Assembly (NCBI GenBank): GCA_947494705.1
Contig: CANLVN010000001.1
Location: 806,001 to 870,000 of the forward strand
Length of the DNA: 64,000 nt
From: an uncultured Erythrobacter sp.
Lineage (GTDB): Bacteria > Pseudomonadota > Alphaproteobacteria > Sphingomonadales > Sphingomonadaceae
Direction: 5' to 3'
Position 1 is the stretch's first letter. Each line of letters opens with the position of its first letter. The notes under the pieces are model-generated. The model searched no databases and was not told where the DNA came from. It worked only from the letters and a program-made list of their open reading frames with translations. Below are positions 51,427 through 63,514 of the stretch, one piece after another. Made by a program: the position numbers and the translations under genes.

Positions 51427-52631
51427 GCAGCATCCTTAGTCGCAGGGTTTGCGGCAGCCGCAGCCTGCGATGCCCCGCGCGCATTGTTTTCGCCCACGCG
51501 GATCACGTCCATCAGGTCGACCCCGCCCATATTCTCGACGAGGTCGGCAAGGTCCTTCGCCGCATCGGGCCGCCCGCAATTCCACGCGCCGTGGGCAGCG
51601 TTTGAAAGGGTCTCCGGTCTCATCGCCAGCGCCTGGATCTGCTTGGCCAGTTCCTTGGGCGTGAAGGCCGTCTGTCGGATCATGCGCGCCCCGCCCGCCT
51701 TGACGATTTCGCGCGTGTTCGCGGCTTGGTGGTCATCGGTGGCAATCGGAAGCGGCACAAGGATCGCAGGCCGGCCCACTGCGGTGAGTTCGGCGATAGT
51801 GGAAGCTCCTGCGCGCCCGATGAACAGGTGTGTGCCCGCGAGCCGATCGTGCATATCCTCGAAATAGGTGCCCAGTTCAGCGGGAATGTCGTGGCTGGCA
51901 TAACGTTCGCGCACGGCATCGACGTCCTCGGTCCGGCACTGCTGGGTGACTTGCAGACGCTGGCGCAAGGCGGGCGGCAGCATGGCGAGACCATCGGGCA
52001 CGATTTCGGACAGCACACGCGCGCCCTGCGATCCTCCGGTGATGAGGACGCGCAGCAGACCCTCTTCGGTCAATGCCGGAAAGTCCTCCGCACGAAGAGC
52101 CAGCACTTCCTCTCGAACCGGGTTGCCGACCAGATGTACCTTGTCTGCATGTTTGGGCTTAAGCCGTTGGACCTCGGGATAGGAGGTGGCGATGGCATCC
52201 ACCCGCCCCGCAAGCAGGCGGTTGACCCGGCCCAGAACCGCGTTCTGTTCGTGCACGACGCTGGGCACTTTGGCCGAAGTCGCCGCCAGCAATGCGGGCA
52301 GCGCGGGGTAACCACCGAATCCAACAACTGCAGAAGGCGAGAAACTCTCAAACAGGCGAAGCGCCATGTTGCGCCCCTCAAGCACCGCACGAAGGCCGCC
52401 GATCCATTTGAGCGGGTTCTTGCCGAACCGCCCGGCTGGCAAGACATGCGCTGTCAGGAAATCGGGCTTGCCAGGAATGTTCGCGCCGCGCTCGTCGGTG
52501 ATGAGTGCGACGTGATGACCGCGCGCGTGCAATTCATGCGCCAGCGCGAAGGCGGGGATCAGGTGGCCGCCGGTGCCTCCGGCGGCGAGGACGAAGTGGC
52601 GGGTCGCGCCAGTTCGGGTTTCGCTGTTCAT
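51423..52631 (-). CDS. murG: UDP-GlcNAc--undecaprenyl-PP-MurNAc-pentapeptide transferase
   Basis: 402 aa, peripheral membrane GT-B enzyme that makes lipid II from lipid [67 protein letters not shown] and [27 protein letters not shown] are all in order. It is somewhat longer than E. coli MurG because of a C-terminal Ala-rich tail. ATG 52631 is in an ATGA overlap with ftsW; the frame extension to 53060 lies inside ftsW. Confidence 0.95.
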   Translation of the reverse strand: MNSETRTGATRHFVLAAGGTGGHLIPAFALAHELHARGHHVALITDERGANIPGKPDFLTAHVLPAGRFGKNPLKWIGGLRAVLEGRNMALRLFESFSPSAVVGFGGYPALPALLAATSAKVPSVVHEQNAVLGRVNRLLAGRVDAIATSYPEVQRLKPKHADKVHLVGNPVREEVLALRAEDFPALTEEGLLRVLITGGSQGARVLSEIVPDGLAMLPPALRQRLQVTQQCRTEDVDAVRERYASHDIPAELGTYFEDMHDRLAGTHLFIGRAGASTIAELTAVGRPAILVPLPIATDDHQAANTREIVKAGGARMIRQTAFTPKELAKQIQALAMRPETLSNAAHGAWNCGRPDAAKDLADLVENMGGVDLMDVIRVGENNARGASQAAAAANPATKDAA

Positions 52632-53854
52632 GCGCGGCTTCCCTTGTTGTCGACCTGCGCCTTGCTCGCGAACAGGTCTTTCAGGCCCGGCTTCTCGCGC
52701 TCGAGGAACGGGTTGCGCCGGGTGATCGCCAGCAATAGCCCAACTGTCAGGCACACCGCCAGTGTCGAGGAGCCACCATAGCTCACCAGGGGCAGCGTCA
52801 TGCCCTTCGACGGGAAAAGCTGGAGGTTGACCAGCATGTTGATGAAGGCTTGTCCGCCGATCTGGCAGGCGAGTCCGGCGCCTGCGAGCAGCGCGAAGAG
52901 ATTGTCCTCGTCCACCAGCCGGATGAGGACGCGGATAATGATCGCGACGTAGACCAGCATAACCACGGCGCACATAAGCAAGCCGAACTCTTCGCCAATG
53001 ACAGAGAAGATGTAGTCGGTATGCGCCTCGGGCAGTTGCATCTTGCGAGTGCCCAGCCACAGGCCGGTGCCGGTGAAGCCGCCATTGGTGATGGTGCGAT
53101 AGGCAAGGTCGACCTGGTCGAAGGCGGTGCCCCCACCAAAGAAACTGTCGATGCGATAGCGGGCATTGTCATACAGGAAATACGACGCCGTCAGCGCAGT
53201 CACACCGCCCGCGATCAACGCGCCGATGCGCGCGAGCGAGACGCCCGACAGCACCACCAGCACGAACCATACTCCGCCGAACAGGATCGTCGCGCCGAGA
53301 TTGGGCTGCAGCATCAGCAGGGCGGCGACCAGCGCCATGGTCAGCGTCGCATACGCCACAACCGGCAGGCTCGCATCGCGCAGTCGCCATGACAGCATCC
53401 ACGCGAGCAGGATTGCGAAGCCGGGCTTGAGGAATTCGGACGGCTGGAGGCTCATCCCGATTTCGAGCCAGCGCCGAGCGCCGTTCTTCTCGACGCCGAT
53501 GATTGGCACGAGGAACAGCAGGCCCAGCATCAAGACCGCGAGCACGATACCGATGCGCCGGGCATCGTCGCGGCTGGCGAAGGACGCCGCCAGCATTACC
53601 GCCAGCCCGAGGATCTGGAGGACAACATGCTTCTGGAAGAAGGCGAACTCGCCGACATTGTACTGGTTTCCCGCGGCGGGCGAAGCAGCCGCAACCGCCG
53701 CCGTTCCGAACGCCATCAGCAGCAGGACCAGGGCGAGCAGCCACTTGTCGATTTCGCGCCACCATACCCGCACCCGATTGGCAAAACCGGGCTGCACGGC
53801 GACGGGTGCATGGAACTTCGCGTCGTTGCGGATCGGGGTGTAAGCGCCGTTCAT
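52628..53854 (-). CDS. ftsW: septal peptidoglycan polymerase FtsW (SEDS family)
   Basis: 408 aa, about ten membrane helices. FtsW polymerises lipid II with FtsI at the septum. WWREIDKWLLALVLLLMAFG is the first helix; ARRWLEIGMSLQPSEFLKPGFAI, LLMLQPNLGATI, YIFSVIGEEFGLL and the C-terminal GMTLPLVSYGGSSTLA are SEDS signatures, and the Asp of AFDQVDLAYRTI lies in the catalytic-loop region. ATG 53854 is in an ATGA overlap with murD; an in-frame extension to 53893 lies within murD. Confidence 0.95.
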   Translation of the reverse strand: MNGAYTPIRNDAKFHAPVAVQPGFANRVRVWWREIDKWLLALVLLLMAFGTAAVAAASPAAGNQYNVGEFAFFQKHVVLQILGLAVMLAASFASRDDARRIGIVLAVLMLGLLFLVPIIGVEKNGARRWLEIGMSLQPSEFLKPGFAILLAWMLSWRLRDASLPVVAYATLTMALVAALLMLQPNLGATILFGGVWFVLVVLSGVSLARIGALIAGGVTALTASYFLYDNARYRIDSFFGGGTAFDQVDLAYRTITNGGFTGTGLWLGTRKMQLPEAHTDYIFSVIGEEFGLLMCAVVMLVYVAIIIRVLIRLVDEDNLFALLAGAGLACQIGGQAFINMLVNLQLFPSKGMTLPLVSYGGSSTLAVCLTVGLLLAITRRNPFLEREKPGLKDLFASKAQVDNKGSRA

Positions 53855-55245
53855 GCCGCTTCGTCCTTGAGGAATGTGGAGGCGGGCGAGCAATCCTCGG
53901 CAGCATCGGCGATTACGCCGACCAGCTGGCGGAAATGCTCTCCGCGTTTCTCGTAGTCGCGAAACTGGTCAAAGCTGGCGCAAGCGGGGGAGAACAGCAC
54001 GACATCGCCCGGCCGCGAGGCCTCGCGCGCACGGCGTACCGCTTCGCTGACCAGCTCGCAGCGTTCGACCGCAGGCACTTGCTCTTCAAGCAATTCTGCA
54101 AAACGCGGGCCCGCTTCGCCCACGGTGTAGGCAGCGGCGATATTGCCCAGATGGTCGGCGCATTCGCCAAGACCGTCTTCCTTGGCCAGGCCGCCGACGA
54201 TCCAGTGGACCCGCGGGTCGCCGTCATGGATGCTGTCATCAGGTGGGAAGGCGGCCAGCGCCGGCGCGCTGGAGGCGGTGTTTGTAGCCTTGCTGTCGTT
54301 GATGAACAGCACGCCATCTTCCTCGCAAACCCGCTCCATCCGGTGCGGAAGGCCCTTGAAGCGCGGCAGGGCGTGCTGCCACTGTGAGGGCCGGACCCCT
54401 AGCTCCTCGACTATGGCGACAGCGACCGCGACGTTTTCCAGATTGTGAGGCCCCTGGAGGTTGGGCCACTGCGGCTGCATCTCTCGCAGCGCATCGAGAT
54501 CGGCAGCAACGGCACGATCCCCTTCCCGTTGCTCGCGTTCACGGGTGTAAATCTGGCCAGCAGGATTCGCCAGCGAGCCGAACACCGCCAAGTGCTGGGC
54601 CGACTGCATCTCGAAAAGACGTCCCTTCGACGCGGCATAGGCGGCGTAGTCGTCATACCGATCGAGATGGTCGGGAGTGATATTGGTCAACGCCGCAACG
54701 TCGCAATCGAGGCTTTGGGTCAGGTCGATCTGGTAGCTCGACAATTCCAGCACATAGACGCCGTCTCCGTGCTCGCCGGGAGAAAGCGGCGCCTGTGCCA
54801 TGATCGCTTCGCCGATATTGCCCCCAAGCACCGCGGGAATGCCCGCCATGCGCAGGATGTGGTGGACCAGCGTGACCGTCGTTGACTTACCGTTGGTGCC
54901 AGTAATGCCAACCACCTTGTGCGGTGGGAGGTCGGACCGTGCCTGGGCGAACAGTTCGATATCGCCGATGATCGGTACTCCGAATTTCGCGGCGTGTCCG
55001 GTGATTGGATGGGTGTTGAGCGGCACGCCGGGCGAGACCACCAGCCCGTCGTAACCGGTCAGGTCTGACTCCAGCGGGTCGGCGATTTCGCAGCGCCCCT
55101 CAAAAGCTTCGCGCGCGACGTCCTGCCGGTCCCAAACAGTCACCTGCGCTCCGCTCGCCAGCAAGGCCTCGGCCGCAGCCGCGCCCGATCGCGCGAGGCC
55201 GAGGACCGCGTAGCGTTTGCCGGAAAAGGTGGAAGAGGTGATCAC
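53851..55245 (-). CDS. murD: UDP-N-acetylmuramoylalanine--D-glutamate ligase
   Basis: 464 aa from GTG 55245. It adds D-Glu to UDP-MurNAc-L-Ala. YAVLGLARSGAAAAEALLASG, VVGITGTNGKSTTVTLVHHIL, YVLELSSYQIDL, ALTNITPDHLDRYD, FINDSKATN and VLFSPACASFDQFRDYEKRGEHF mark the three domains. The gene starts 10 nt after the mraY stop and overlaps ftsW. Confidence 0.95.
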   Translation of the reverse strand: MITSSTFSGKRYAVLGLARSGAAAAEALLASGAQVTVWDRQDVAREAFEGRCEIADPLESDLTGYDGLVVSPGVPLNTHPITGHAAKFGVPIIGDIELFAQARSDLPPHKVVGITGTNGKSTTVTLVHHILRMAGIPAVLGGNIGEAIMAQAPLSPGEHGDGVYVLELSSYQIDLTQSLDCDVAALTNITPDHLDRYDDYAAYAASKGRLFEMQSAQHLAVFGSLANPAGQIYTREREQREGDRAVAADLDALREMQPQWPNLQGPHNLENVAVAVAIVEELGVRPSQWQHALPRFKGLPHRMERVCEEDGVLFINDSKATNTASSAPALAAFPPDDSIHDGDPRVHWIVGGLAKEDGLGECADHLGNIAAAYTVGEAGPRFAELLEEQVPAVERCELVSEAVRRAREASRPGDVVLFSPACASFDQFRDYEKRGEHFRQLVGVIADAAEDCSPASTFLKDEAA

Positions 55246-55255
55246 GACGGGCGTC

Positions 55256-56326
55256 CTACCTCAGCTTCAGCGTCGCAAGCCCGATGATCGCGAGAATGAT
55301 GGCGATGATCCAGAAGCGGATCACGACCTTGCTCTCGCTCCAGCCGAGCTGTTCGAAATGGTGGTGGATGGGGGCCATGCGGAACACGCGCTTGCCCGTT
55401 CGCTTGAACCAGAACACCTGGATGATGACGCTCGCAGTCTCGACCACGAACAAGCCGCCAACGATCAGCAGAACGACCTCGTGATGCGCCGCGACCGAAA
55501 TTGCGCCCAGCGCCCCGCCCAGCGCCAATGATCCGGTGTCGCCCATGAACACCGCCGCCGGAGGCGCGTTGAACCAAAGGAATGCGAGCCCGCCGCCCAT
55601 GATCGCCGCGCAGAAGATCGCCAATTCGCCAGCACCCGGCACATGCGGAATACCCAGATATTCGGAGAAGTCGGCGCGGCCCACGAGGTAGGCGATGATG
55701 CCGAATGTGCCCGCCGCGATGATGACCGGCATGATCGCCAGCCCGTCCAGCCCGTCGGTCAGGTTCACGGCGTTGCCGAAACCGACGATCACAAAGGCCG
55801 CGAAAACGTAGTAAAAAGGCCCGAGCGGTATCTGAACGTCCGAGAAGAAGGGGACATAGAGATTGGTGTTGATCTGGCTGACGATGATATAGCTCGCGAC
55901 GCCCGCCACCGCGAACTCTGCGATCAGGCGAACTTTTCCCGACAGCCCGGCATGGCTGTTCTTTGAAACCTTGTCGTAATCGTCGATGAACCCGATGATT
56001 CCGAAACCAAGCGTCACGGCAAGGCATGCCCAGACGAAGGGGTTCGAAAGGTCCATCCACAACAGCAGCGAGAAGGTCAGCGCGACCAGGACCATCAGCC
56101 CGCCCATGGTCGGGGTGCCGCGCTTGGCGAGGTGGCTCTGGGGGCCGTCTTCGCGGATCGGCTGCCCCTTGCCCTGGCGCACGCGCAGCATGTTGATGAA
56201 GCGCGGACCGATCAGGAGACCAAGAAAGAGCGCCGTCATGAGCGCCGCGCCAAAACGGAACGTCTGGTATCTCACCAGGTTCAGGGCGCCTTCAAAGCCC
56301 AATAGTTCCGCGATCCAGTAGAGCAT
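55256..56326 (-). CDS. mraY: phospho-N-acetylmuramoyl-pentapeptide transferase
   Basis: 356 aa, ten membrane helices. It makes lipid I from UDP-MurNAc-pentapeptide and undecaprenyl phosphate. [33 protein letters not shown] with the Asp pair, [18 protein letters not shown] and [25 protein letters not shown] with the HHHFE motif are diagnostic. ATG 56326 has AGGGACC upstream; 20 nt follow murF. Confidence 0.97.
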   Translation of the reverse strand: MLYWIAELLGFEGALNLVRYQTFRFGAALMTALFLGLLIGPRFINMLRVRQGKGQPIREDGPQSHLAKRGTPTMGGLMVLVALTFSLLLWMDLSNPFVWACLAVTLGFGIIGFIDDYDKVSKNSHAGLSGKVRLIAEFAVAGVASYIIVSQINTNLYVPFFSDVQIPLGPFYYVFAAFVIVGFGNAVNLTDGLDGLAIMPVIIAAGTFGIIAYLVGRADFSEYLGIPHVPGAGELAIFCAAIMGGGLAFLWFNAPPAAVFMGDTGSLALGGALGAISVAAHHEVVLLIVGGLFVVETASVIIQVFWFKRTGKRVFRMAPIHHHFEQLGWSESKVVIRFWIIAIILAIIGLATLKLR

Positions 56327-56346
56327 TCAGGTCCCTCGGGCGCGCC

Positions 56347-57815
<1,469 letters not shown>

Positions 57816-57819
<4 letters not shown>

Positions 57820-59306
57820 TGGCTGGCCTCCGCAGCGCATTCGCGCGCGACCTCGACATCGTCGAACGGCAATATTCGCATTTCGTCTCCCGACCCGATT
57901 ATCTGTCCCTGCTCATGCCCTTTTCCGGCGATGAGGATAATGTCGTGTGCGCCCGCTTCAGCGATGGCGGCGGCGATGGCGTCACGACGACCTGCGACGT
58001 CGCGAACATGCGCGGCTGAGCCTGCGCCTGCAAGGACCGCCTCGCGAATGGTCCCCGGTTCTTCGCCTCTCGGATTGTCATCGGTGACAATGACCAGATC
58101 GGCAGCCTTGGCGGCGACTTCGCCCATGGTTGCGCGTTTGCCCGTATCGCGGTCGCCCCCGGCGCCGAACACGACGATGAGCCGACCGTCTTTCTCTCCA
58201 TCGACGTGCCCGCGCAGCGCCGCGATCGCAGCTTCGAGCGCGTCCGGCGTGTGCGCATAGTCGACATAGACAGGCGCCCCGGGCGCGGTGATCACTGCCC
58301 GTTCGAGCCGTCCGCGCACCGGCTGCAACCGGCCCACCGCGTCCCAGACCTGCGATGCCGAGGCCCCGGTCGCAAGCGCCAGCCCTGCCGATACGAGAGC
58401 ATTGGCGGCCTGGTATGCACCGATCAGCGGAAGTTTCACCGTGCGGCTCTCGCCGTCGAATTCGATCGTCAGCACCTGCCCCAGTTGCGTGGGCTCGCGC
58501 CCTGTCAGGTGAACGTAGTCGCCGTCGTCTCCGACGGTTCGCACTTCCAGTCCGCGCTGCTTCGCATGGTCGATGGCCGCCTTGGTCCAGTCGCCCGAGC
58601 CCTCGCCATTCCAGATTACCGCTGCGCCGCCATCGTCGACGACCTCGTCGAAAAGACGCATCTTGGCCTCGAAATAGGCTTCCATCGTGTCGTGATAATC
58701 GAGGTGGTCCCGGCTGAAATTGGTGAAAGCACCCGCCTTGACCTTCAGCCCTTCGTTGCGGAATTGAGAGAGCCCGTGGCTCGATGCCTCATAGGCGACG
58801 TGGCTCACGCCTTCGCGCGCCAACCCGCTCATATTGCTCAGGAAGGTGACGATGTCGGGCGTCGTCAGGCCGGTCGATACGCTGCCGTCCGGGGTGGTCA
58901 CGCCCAGCGTGCCGATGCTCGCCGCACGTTCACCGCACATGCGCCAGATCTGGCGGGTCATCTCTGCGCAGGAGGTCTTGCCGTTGGTCCCCGTCACGGC
59001 GACGACGGTCTCGGGCACGGGAGTGAAAAACCTGGCGGCAAGTTGCGCGAACGTCCTGCGCGGCTCGTCGCTGGCGATGTGGAGCGCGCCTTCGACCTTT
59101 GCCTCGCGCGAGGCGATAATTGCGACTGCACCCGCTTCGACAGCCGCCGGAATGAAATCCTCGGCGTTGAAGCGCGCACCCTTGAACGCGCCGAAGACCG
59201 TGCCCGGCGCGACCTTGCGATGGTCGATGGCAAAGCCGGTGACGGTGATGCCCTCACCGCCCCCCTGCTCCAGCCCCGCAGTCCGCATCAGCGTGTCGAG
59301 CGTCAC
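57816..59306 (-). CDS. murE: UDP-MurNAc-L-Ala-D-Glu--meso-diaminopimelate ligase
   Basis: 496 aa from GTG 59306, which overlaps the ftsI stop as GTGA. VVAVTGTNGKTSCAEMTRQIWRM is the ATP loop; TTPDIVTFLSNMSGLA, YEASSHGL, NFSRDHLDYHDTMEAYFEAK and VYVDYAHTPDALEAAI follow. The DNPRGEEPG motif (DNPR) marks the meso-diaminopimelate-specific enzyme rather than the L-lysine type, so the cell wall should be A1-gamma type. Confidence 0.96.
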
Positions 59307-61084
59307 CGGCGACCCTCCACCAGGAAGCGCAGGTCCGAAATGTCGACATCGCGAGTTGCATGCGGACGCACACCCAGCATCGGGCCGATCCGGGGCACTA
59401 ACTGCTTGACGATAGGCGCGGCGTTATAAGCGGCGGTGCGAGCACCTCTCGCAGCCAGCGTGGCGCGCGGTTCGTCGAGAACGATCACCACGACATAACG
59501 CGGATCGTCCATCGGGAAGGCGGCGGCAAAGGAGGTCACCAGCAGCGTCTGCGCATAGCCGCCCACGCCCGCCTTCTCCGCCGAGCCGGTCTTGCCGCCC
59601 ACGCGGTAGCCCGGAGCATCGGCGCTGCGACCCGTGCCGTAGATTGCGATCATCCGCAAAAGCTGGCGCATGCGCGAGGAGGTCGAGGCCTTGAAGATGC
59701 GCTTGCCCGCCGGGACTTCGCCGGGACCGAGGCGATGCAGCGTTGCCGGGCGATAGACCCCGCCATTGACCATCGTCGCATAGGCATTGGCGAGGTGCAG
59801 CGGCGTGACCGCAATACCGTGACCATAGCTCACCGTCATATTGGTCAGCCGCGACCAGGTGCCGTTCGGACGCTCCTGCGGCCACAGCGGTTTGCCACGC
59901 GACGTCAGCTCGATCTGCGTGCGGGTGTTCATGCCGAGCGCGAGCATCAGCTTGCGCATCTTCGCCTCGCCCAGTTCATCCGCAACACGCGCGGTGACGG
60001 TGTTGGACGAGTAGACCAGCGATTCCGGGACGTTCAGCGTTTCGCCCTTGGGATGAAGATCGCGAATGCGGCGACCGGCGATCTCGACCGTGCTCGCGTC
60101 CCATTCCTTGCCCAGCCGGCTGACCACCCCTGCATCGATTGCAGCGGCGATGGTCAGCGGCTTGAACGTCGATCCAAGCTCATAGGCCGCGTTTGTCGCG
60201 CGGTTGTAGATGTGCGGTGAATGCTGGACACCCGAGCGGTTGGGATCGAAAGCGGGCAGCGAAGCCATCGCCATTACCTCACCGGTATCGGCATCGAGCA
60301 CGATTCCCGCAGCACCCTTGGCATTGGTCGAAAGCATCCCCTTGCCAAGCTCGTCCTCGAGCGCGCCCTGAACCCGCAGGTCGATCGAGAGAGCCGCCGG
60401 TTCGGCGCGAGTGTCGGGATCGGAGAGCCGCTCGTCGAGGACCTGCTCCATACCGAACTGACCTTCCAGCTCGAACTCCTTGTTCTCCATCACGTAACCC
60501 AGCACGTGCGCGCCGAGCGAGCCTTGCGGATAGTGGCGGTCATATTCGCGGGGTATTTCCAGCGCGACCTCGCCCAGCTCGAAAACCTTGTTGGCATCTT
60601 CGGGCAGAACGCGGCGCAGGATATAGCCACCCTTGTCGCCCGAAAGGATGCGCGTCGTGCGCTCCACGTCGAGATCGGGGAAGATCGCCTTGAGCGAAGC
60701 GGCGACCTCGGCAGGAGGCTTGACCAGAGCCGAGCCGTCATCCTCCATCGCGCGCGGATTGTACCACAGCGCATAGGCCGGATAGTTGCGGGCCAGCGGG
60801 GTGCCGTTGCGATCGACGATCTCGCCGCGCGGGGGCAACAGCGCTTCGGCGAGGCTGGTGCGCCCCTGCCCGCCGCCGCCGAAGCCGAGATAGGCGATCT
60901 TGAGCAACGCTATCCCCGCCGCCAGCGCGAAGAGGCCAATGATGATGTAGAGCCTGAGCCGCGCGGTCACGAGCAGGCTTTGCCGCATATGGACCAGCTG
61001 AACCCGGCCTAGCGGCAGCGAAGGAGATCTCCCCGCGCCGCTTCCCAGAAAGTCGAACCCCGAAGCTGGGGCCAGTGCGTTCAT
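59303..61084 (-). CDS. ftsI: septal peptidoglycan transpeptidase FtsI (PBP3)
   Basis: 593 aa, class B penicillin-binding protein. One membrane helix lies at about 40-60 (LYIIIGLFALAAGIALLKIA). The pedestal domain has GEIVDRNGTPLARNYPAYALWYN. The transpeptidase domain carries GSTFKPLTIAAAI (SxxK Ser), YSSNTVTARVADELG (SSN) and GGKTGSAEKAG (KTG). It cross-links septal peptidoglycan in complex with FtsW. The start overlaps the ftsL stop by 4 nt. Confidence 0.96.
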   Translation of the reverse strand: MNALAPASGFDFLGSGAGRSPSLPLGRVQLVHMRQSLLVTARLRLYIIIGLFALAAGIALLKIAYLGFGGGGQGRTSLAEALLPPRGEIVDRNGTPLARNYPAYALWYNPRAMEDDGSALVKPPAEVAASLKAIFPDLDVERTTRILSGDKGGYILRRVLPEDANKVFELGEVALEIPREYDRHYPQGSLGAHVLGYVMENKEFELEGQFGMEQVLDERLSDPDTRAEPAALSIDLRVQGALEDELGKGMLSTNAKGAAGIVLDADTGEVMAMASLPAFDPNRSGVQHSPHIYNRATNAAYELGSTFKPLTIAAAIDAGVVSRLGKEWDASTVEIAGRRIRDLHPKGETLNVPESLVYSSNTVTARVADELGEAKMRKLMLALGMNTRTQIELTSRGKPLWPQERPNGTWSRLTNMTVSYGHGIAVTPLHLANAYATMVNGGVYRPATLHRLGPGEVPAGKRIFKASTSSRMRQLLRMIAIYGTGRSADAPGYRVGGKTGSAEKAGVGGYAQTLLVTSFAAAFPMDDPRYVVVIVLDEPRATLAARGARTAAYNAAPIVKQLVPRIGPMLGVRPHATRDVDISDLRFLVEGRR

Positions 61085-61629
61085 TCCCCGGCCTCCGCGC
61101 TCATCAGGAGCGCATCTGAAGTGCGCGCATTGGCGGTGCGGATCGGAGAGGCTTCGATCAGGAAGTCGCCGAAGGCCTCGGTAAAGACAGCACCGGCATC
61201 GCGGCCCGCATCGACGGAGGCCAGCGTGACGGGAGCGCCGGTAATCGGGGAGACCATCTGGTCCGGCTGGACCGGCGCGCCGTCGGGATCGGAATAAGCG
61301 ACGCGGATCGGCTCTGGCGCATCGAGCCCGGCGGGCATGCCGAGTGCGGCCAGCTGCCGGTCATTGTCGAGGAACTGGTCGGCGCGCGGTGCCTGATAGC
61401 CCAGTTCCACAGCGTTCCACCCGGCCAGCTGGCGCTGGCTCGCGCGGGTCTGGAACTCGGTTTCGAGCATCAGCACCTCGTTTTCGAGCCCGATGATCTT
61501 GCGTTCGGCGAGCAACACTTCGCTGCGCACGGTCTGCACGCGAAAGCTCAGCGCGACGAATGCGGCGACACACACCGCGAGGACGGCCACCCAGCCAATC
61601 TGGCGAATGCGCGAACCGGTTTCGAACAT
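61081..61629 (-). CDS. ftsL: FtsL-like cell division protein
   Basis: 182 aa, longer than E. coli FtsL (121). It has a short cytoplasmic end, one membrane helix at about 12-31 (GWVAVLAVCVAAFVALSFRV), then a coiled coil with regular hydrophobic spacing (RSEVLLAERKIIGLENEVLMLETEFQT) and a disordered periplasmic tail. It was named from its position between rsmH and ftsI and from topology, since FtsL sequences diverge widely. It should bind FtsB and FtsQ. ATG 61629; the extended frame to 61722 overlaps rsmH. Confidence 0.85.
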   Translation of the reverse strand: MFETGSRIRQIGWVAVLAVCVAAFVALSFRVQTVRSEVLLAERKIIGLENEVLMLETEFQTRASQRQLAGWNAVELGYQAPRADQFLDNDRQLAALGMPAGLDAPEPIRVAYSDPDGAPVQPDQMVSPITGAPVTLASVDAGRDAGAVFTEAFGDFLIEASPIRTANARTSDALLMSAEAGE

Positions 61630-61633
61630 GGCG

Positions 61634-62584
61634 TTACGTCCTTTCCTGTGCTGGGGCCGAAGTGCGGATGGCGTGACGCAGGATCGAGGAGCGGGCGCGC
61701 GGGTTACGCTCGATCTCTGCATCGGTGGGGCGGATGGCCTTGGAGACTTTCGTGAAGGTCGGCGCGGGACCGGGAATCTCGCCGGGCAGATGGCGCGATA
61801 CGGCGCGGCCTGCGCCGCTTGCCTCCTTGAAGAAGCGCTTGACGATTCGGTCTTCGAGGCTGTGGAAGCTGACCACCGCCAGAACGCCGCCCTCCTTCAG
61901 GAGCAATTCTGCGGCGGCGAGTCCGGCATGGAGTTCGCCCAGTTCGTCGTTCACGTGAATGCGCACCGCCTGGAAGCTGCGGGTGGCAGGGTCTTTCTTG
62001 TCGTGCGGCTTGTATCCCAGCGCGCGGCGCACCACGCGAGCAAACTCGCCCGTCGTCTCCAGCGGGCGCGCGGCGACAATGGCGCGGGCGACGCGGCGCG
62101 ACTGGCGTTCTTCGCCATACTGGTAGAGCACGTCGGCGATCGCGGCTTCGTCGGCGTTGTTGAGGAAGTCGGCAGCACTTTCGCCCGCCTGGCTCATGCG
62201 CATGTCGAGCGGGCCGTCCTGCTGAAAGGAAAAGCCGCGTTCGCCCTGGTCGAGGTGCATCGAGGATACGCCGATATCCATGACCACGGCATCGACCTGA
62301 GGCACGCCGATGCGCTGCATTTCCTCGCGCATCTGCGAGAAGCGTTCGGCGTGGAGCGAAAGCCGTCCGTCAAATTCCGCGACCATGCCCTGACCGTCGC
62401 GGATCGCGTCGGGATCGCGGTCGAAACCGTACACCCGCGCGCCGCGTTCGAGCAGCGCGCGCGAATAGCCGCCCGCGCCGAAAGTCGCGTCGATAATCGC
62501 CATATCGGGAGCGGGCGAAATGGCCGCGACGACTTCGTCGAGCAGAACGGGGACGTGAGGGGCATTGTTGGTTGCCGGGGTCAT
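61634..62584 (-). CDS. rsmH: 16S rRNA (cytosine(1402)-N(4))-methyltransferase
   Basis: 316 aa, SAM-dependent, formerly Mra[60 protein letters not shown] and [18 protein letters not shown] are in the usual order, and the tail ends in [18 protein letters not shown] 62584 overlaps the mraZ stop (ATGA); an upstream frame extension is inside mraZ. Confidence 0.96.
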   Translation of the reverse strand: MTPATNNAPHVPVLLDEVVAAISPAPDMAIIDATFGAGGYSRALLERGARVYGFDRDPDAIRDGQGMVAEFDGRLSLHAERFSQMREEMQRIGVPQVDAVVMDIGVSSMHLDQGERGFSFQQDGPLDMRMSQAGESAADFLNNADEAAIADVLYQYGEERQSRRVARAIVAARPLETTGEFARVVRRALGYKPHDKKDPATRSFQAVRIHVNDELGELHAGLAAAELLLKEGGVLAVVSFHSLEDRIVKRFFKEASGAGRAVSRHLPGEIPGPAPTFTKVSKAIRPTDAEIERNPRARSSILRHAIRTSAPAQERT

Positions 62585-63081
62585 TTCTTGCCCCCTTTCG
62601 CGATTGCTTTCGCCATCTGCGTCTTGCAACTGGCCTTCGCGCCGCGGAAGCTGTCATCCATGCGCTCGAGCTCTTCGGGGTTCCACACGAAGAAGAACTT
62701 GCCTGCGCCGTGGAAATACAGGCCATCGCCAACCTTGCCGAGGTCGCGCAGGTGGTCGGGCATGACAAAGCGACCGCTGTCGTCGAAGGGCACCTGCTCG
62801 AAACCGAACAATTGCTGGGCGCGCGCATCCGGGTCGAAATCGGTAAGGCCGAGGCGAATTGCGCGCTCTTCCTCTTTTTCCAGCTGTGCGTGGAGTTCGT
62901 CGATACGCGAAAGGCCGAAGCCGACGAGGCAGTCGTAGCGGTCGTGCACGGCAAGGCAGAGCGTCTTGGAACCGCCCGAATGCTCCTTCACCGCCTTGCG
63001 AAAAGCGGGAGGCAGGACATAACGACCCTTATCGCCGCTAAGCGAATAGGCCTGTCCATTATATGCTCCCGGCAGCGACAC
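62581..63081 (-). CDS. mraZ: transcriptional regulator MraZ
   Basis: 166 aa from GTG 63081, with AAGGGG about 10 nt upstream. Two SpoVT/AbrB-like domains: [20 protein letters not shown] (first) and [19 protein letters not shown] (second), a tandem typical of MraZ, which forms a ring and represses the dcw operon through repeated sites upstream of itself. The longer frame to 63285 lacks similarity. First gene of the cluster; a 10-bp-periodic repeat lies 211-236 nt before its start. Confidence 0.92.
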   Translation of the reverse strand: MSLPGAYNGQAYSLSGDKGRYVLPPAFRKAVKEHSGGSKTLCLAVHDRYDCLVGFGLSRIDELHAQLEKEEERAIRLGLTDFDPDARAQQLFGFEQVPFDDSGRFVMPDHLRDLGKVGDGLYFHGAGKFFFVWNPEELERMDDSFRGAKASCKTQMAKAIAKGGKK

Positions 63082-63514
63082 GCCCTGGCAACCCCTTTCC
63101 CCTTGGCGCGCAGCCCTGCACGCCCTTGAAACACCTCCACAAACACTGCCGCCGCCTGACCTTGAAGGCTCACTACTTCCCCGGCACCGCCAGCGCGCGA
63201 ACGCGGGCAGTGCGCCAATCGAGAATGATCGGCGCAGGGCAAACGGCATGTTTGATGGAACCCGGACATATCGGGGATGAGCCAAACTGGCTAGGGTTTT
63301 TCTAGGAATATCTAGGGATTAGATGATAAATATCGGATTTACTTAGTTTTTTTGTTACCACCCATGTCCCGCGCAGGCCCGGCTTAAACCGTAGATTCCC
63401 TTATGTTCCCGCAAAATGGCGCCTCGACGGGCGCGAGTCCCGAGGATTTCCCGGATAATCCCGCGCCGGAATCGAGCCTTCGGCAGCGCCTTCCCGTCAT
63501 TTCCCCGGAGCATC
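63082..63514. other. dcw control region
   Basis: This 433-nt stretch has no convincing gene. It contains an AT-rich patch at 63290-63360 in a GC-rich surround, with a triple repeat at 63292-63317, and probably holds the mraZ promoter. No confident -35/-10 pair was assigned. The segment nearest mraZ is a GC-rich leader of about 200 nt. Confidence 0.5.
63292..63317. promoter_or_regulatory. triple CTAGGG repeat, possible MraZ-binding site
   Basis: CTAGGG (63292), CTAGGA (63302) and CTAGGG (63312) recur at exactly 10-bp spacing, one helical turn. MraZ of E. coli binds direct repeats containing TGGG with 10-bp periodicity, so period, copy number and location agree. The core differs (TAGGG) and lies on the strand opposite to mraZ, so this is a candidate only. 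Confidence 0.45.
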
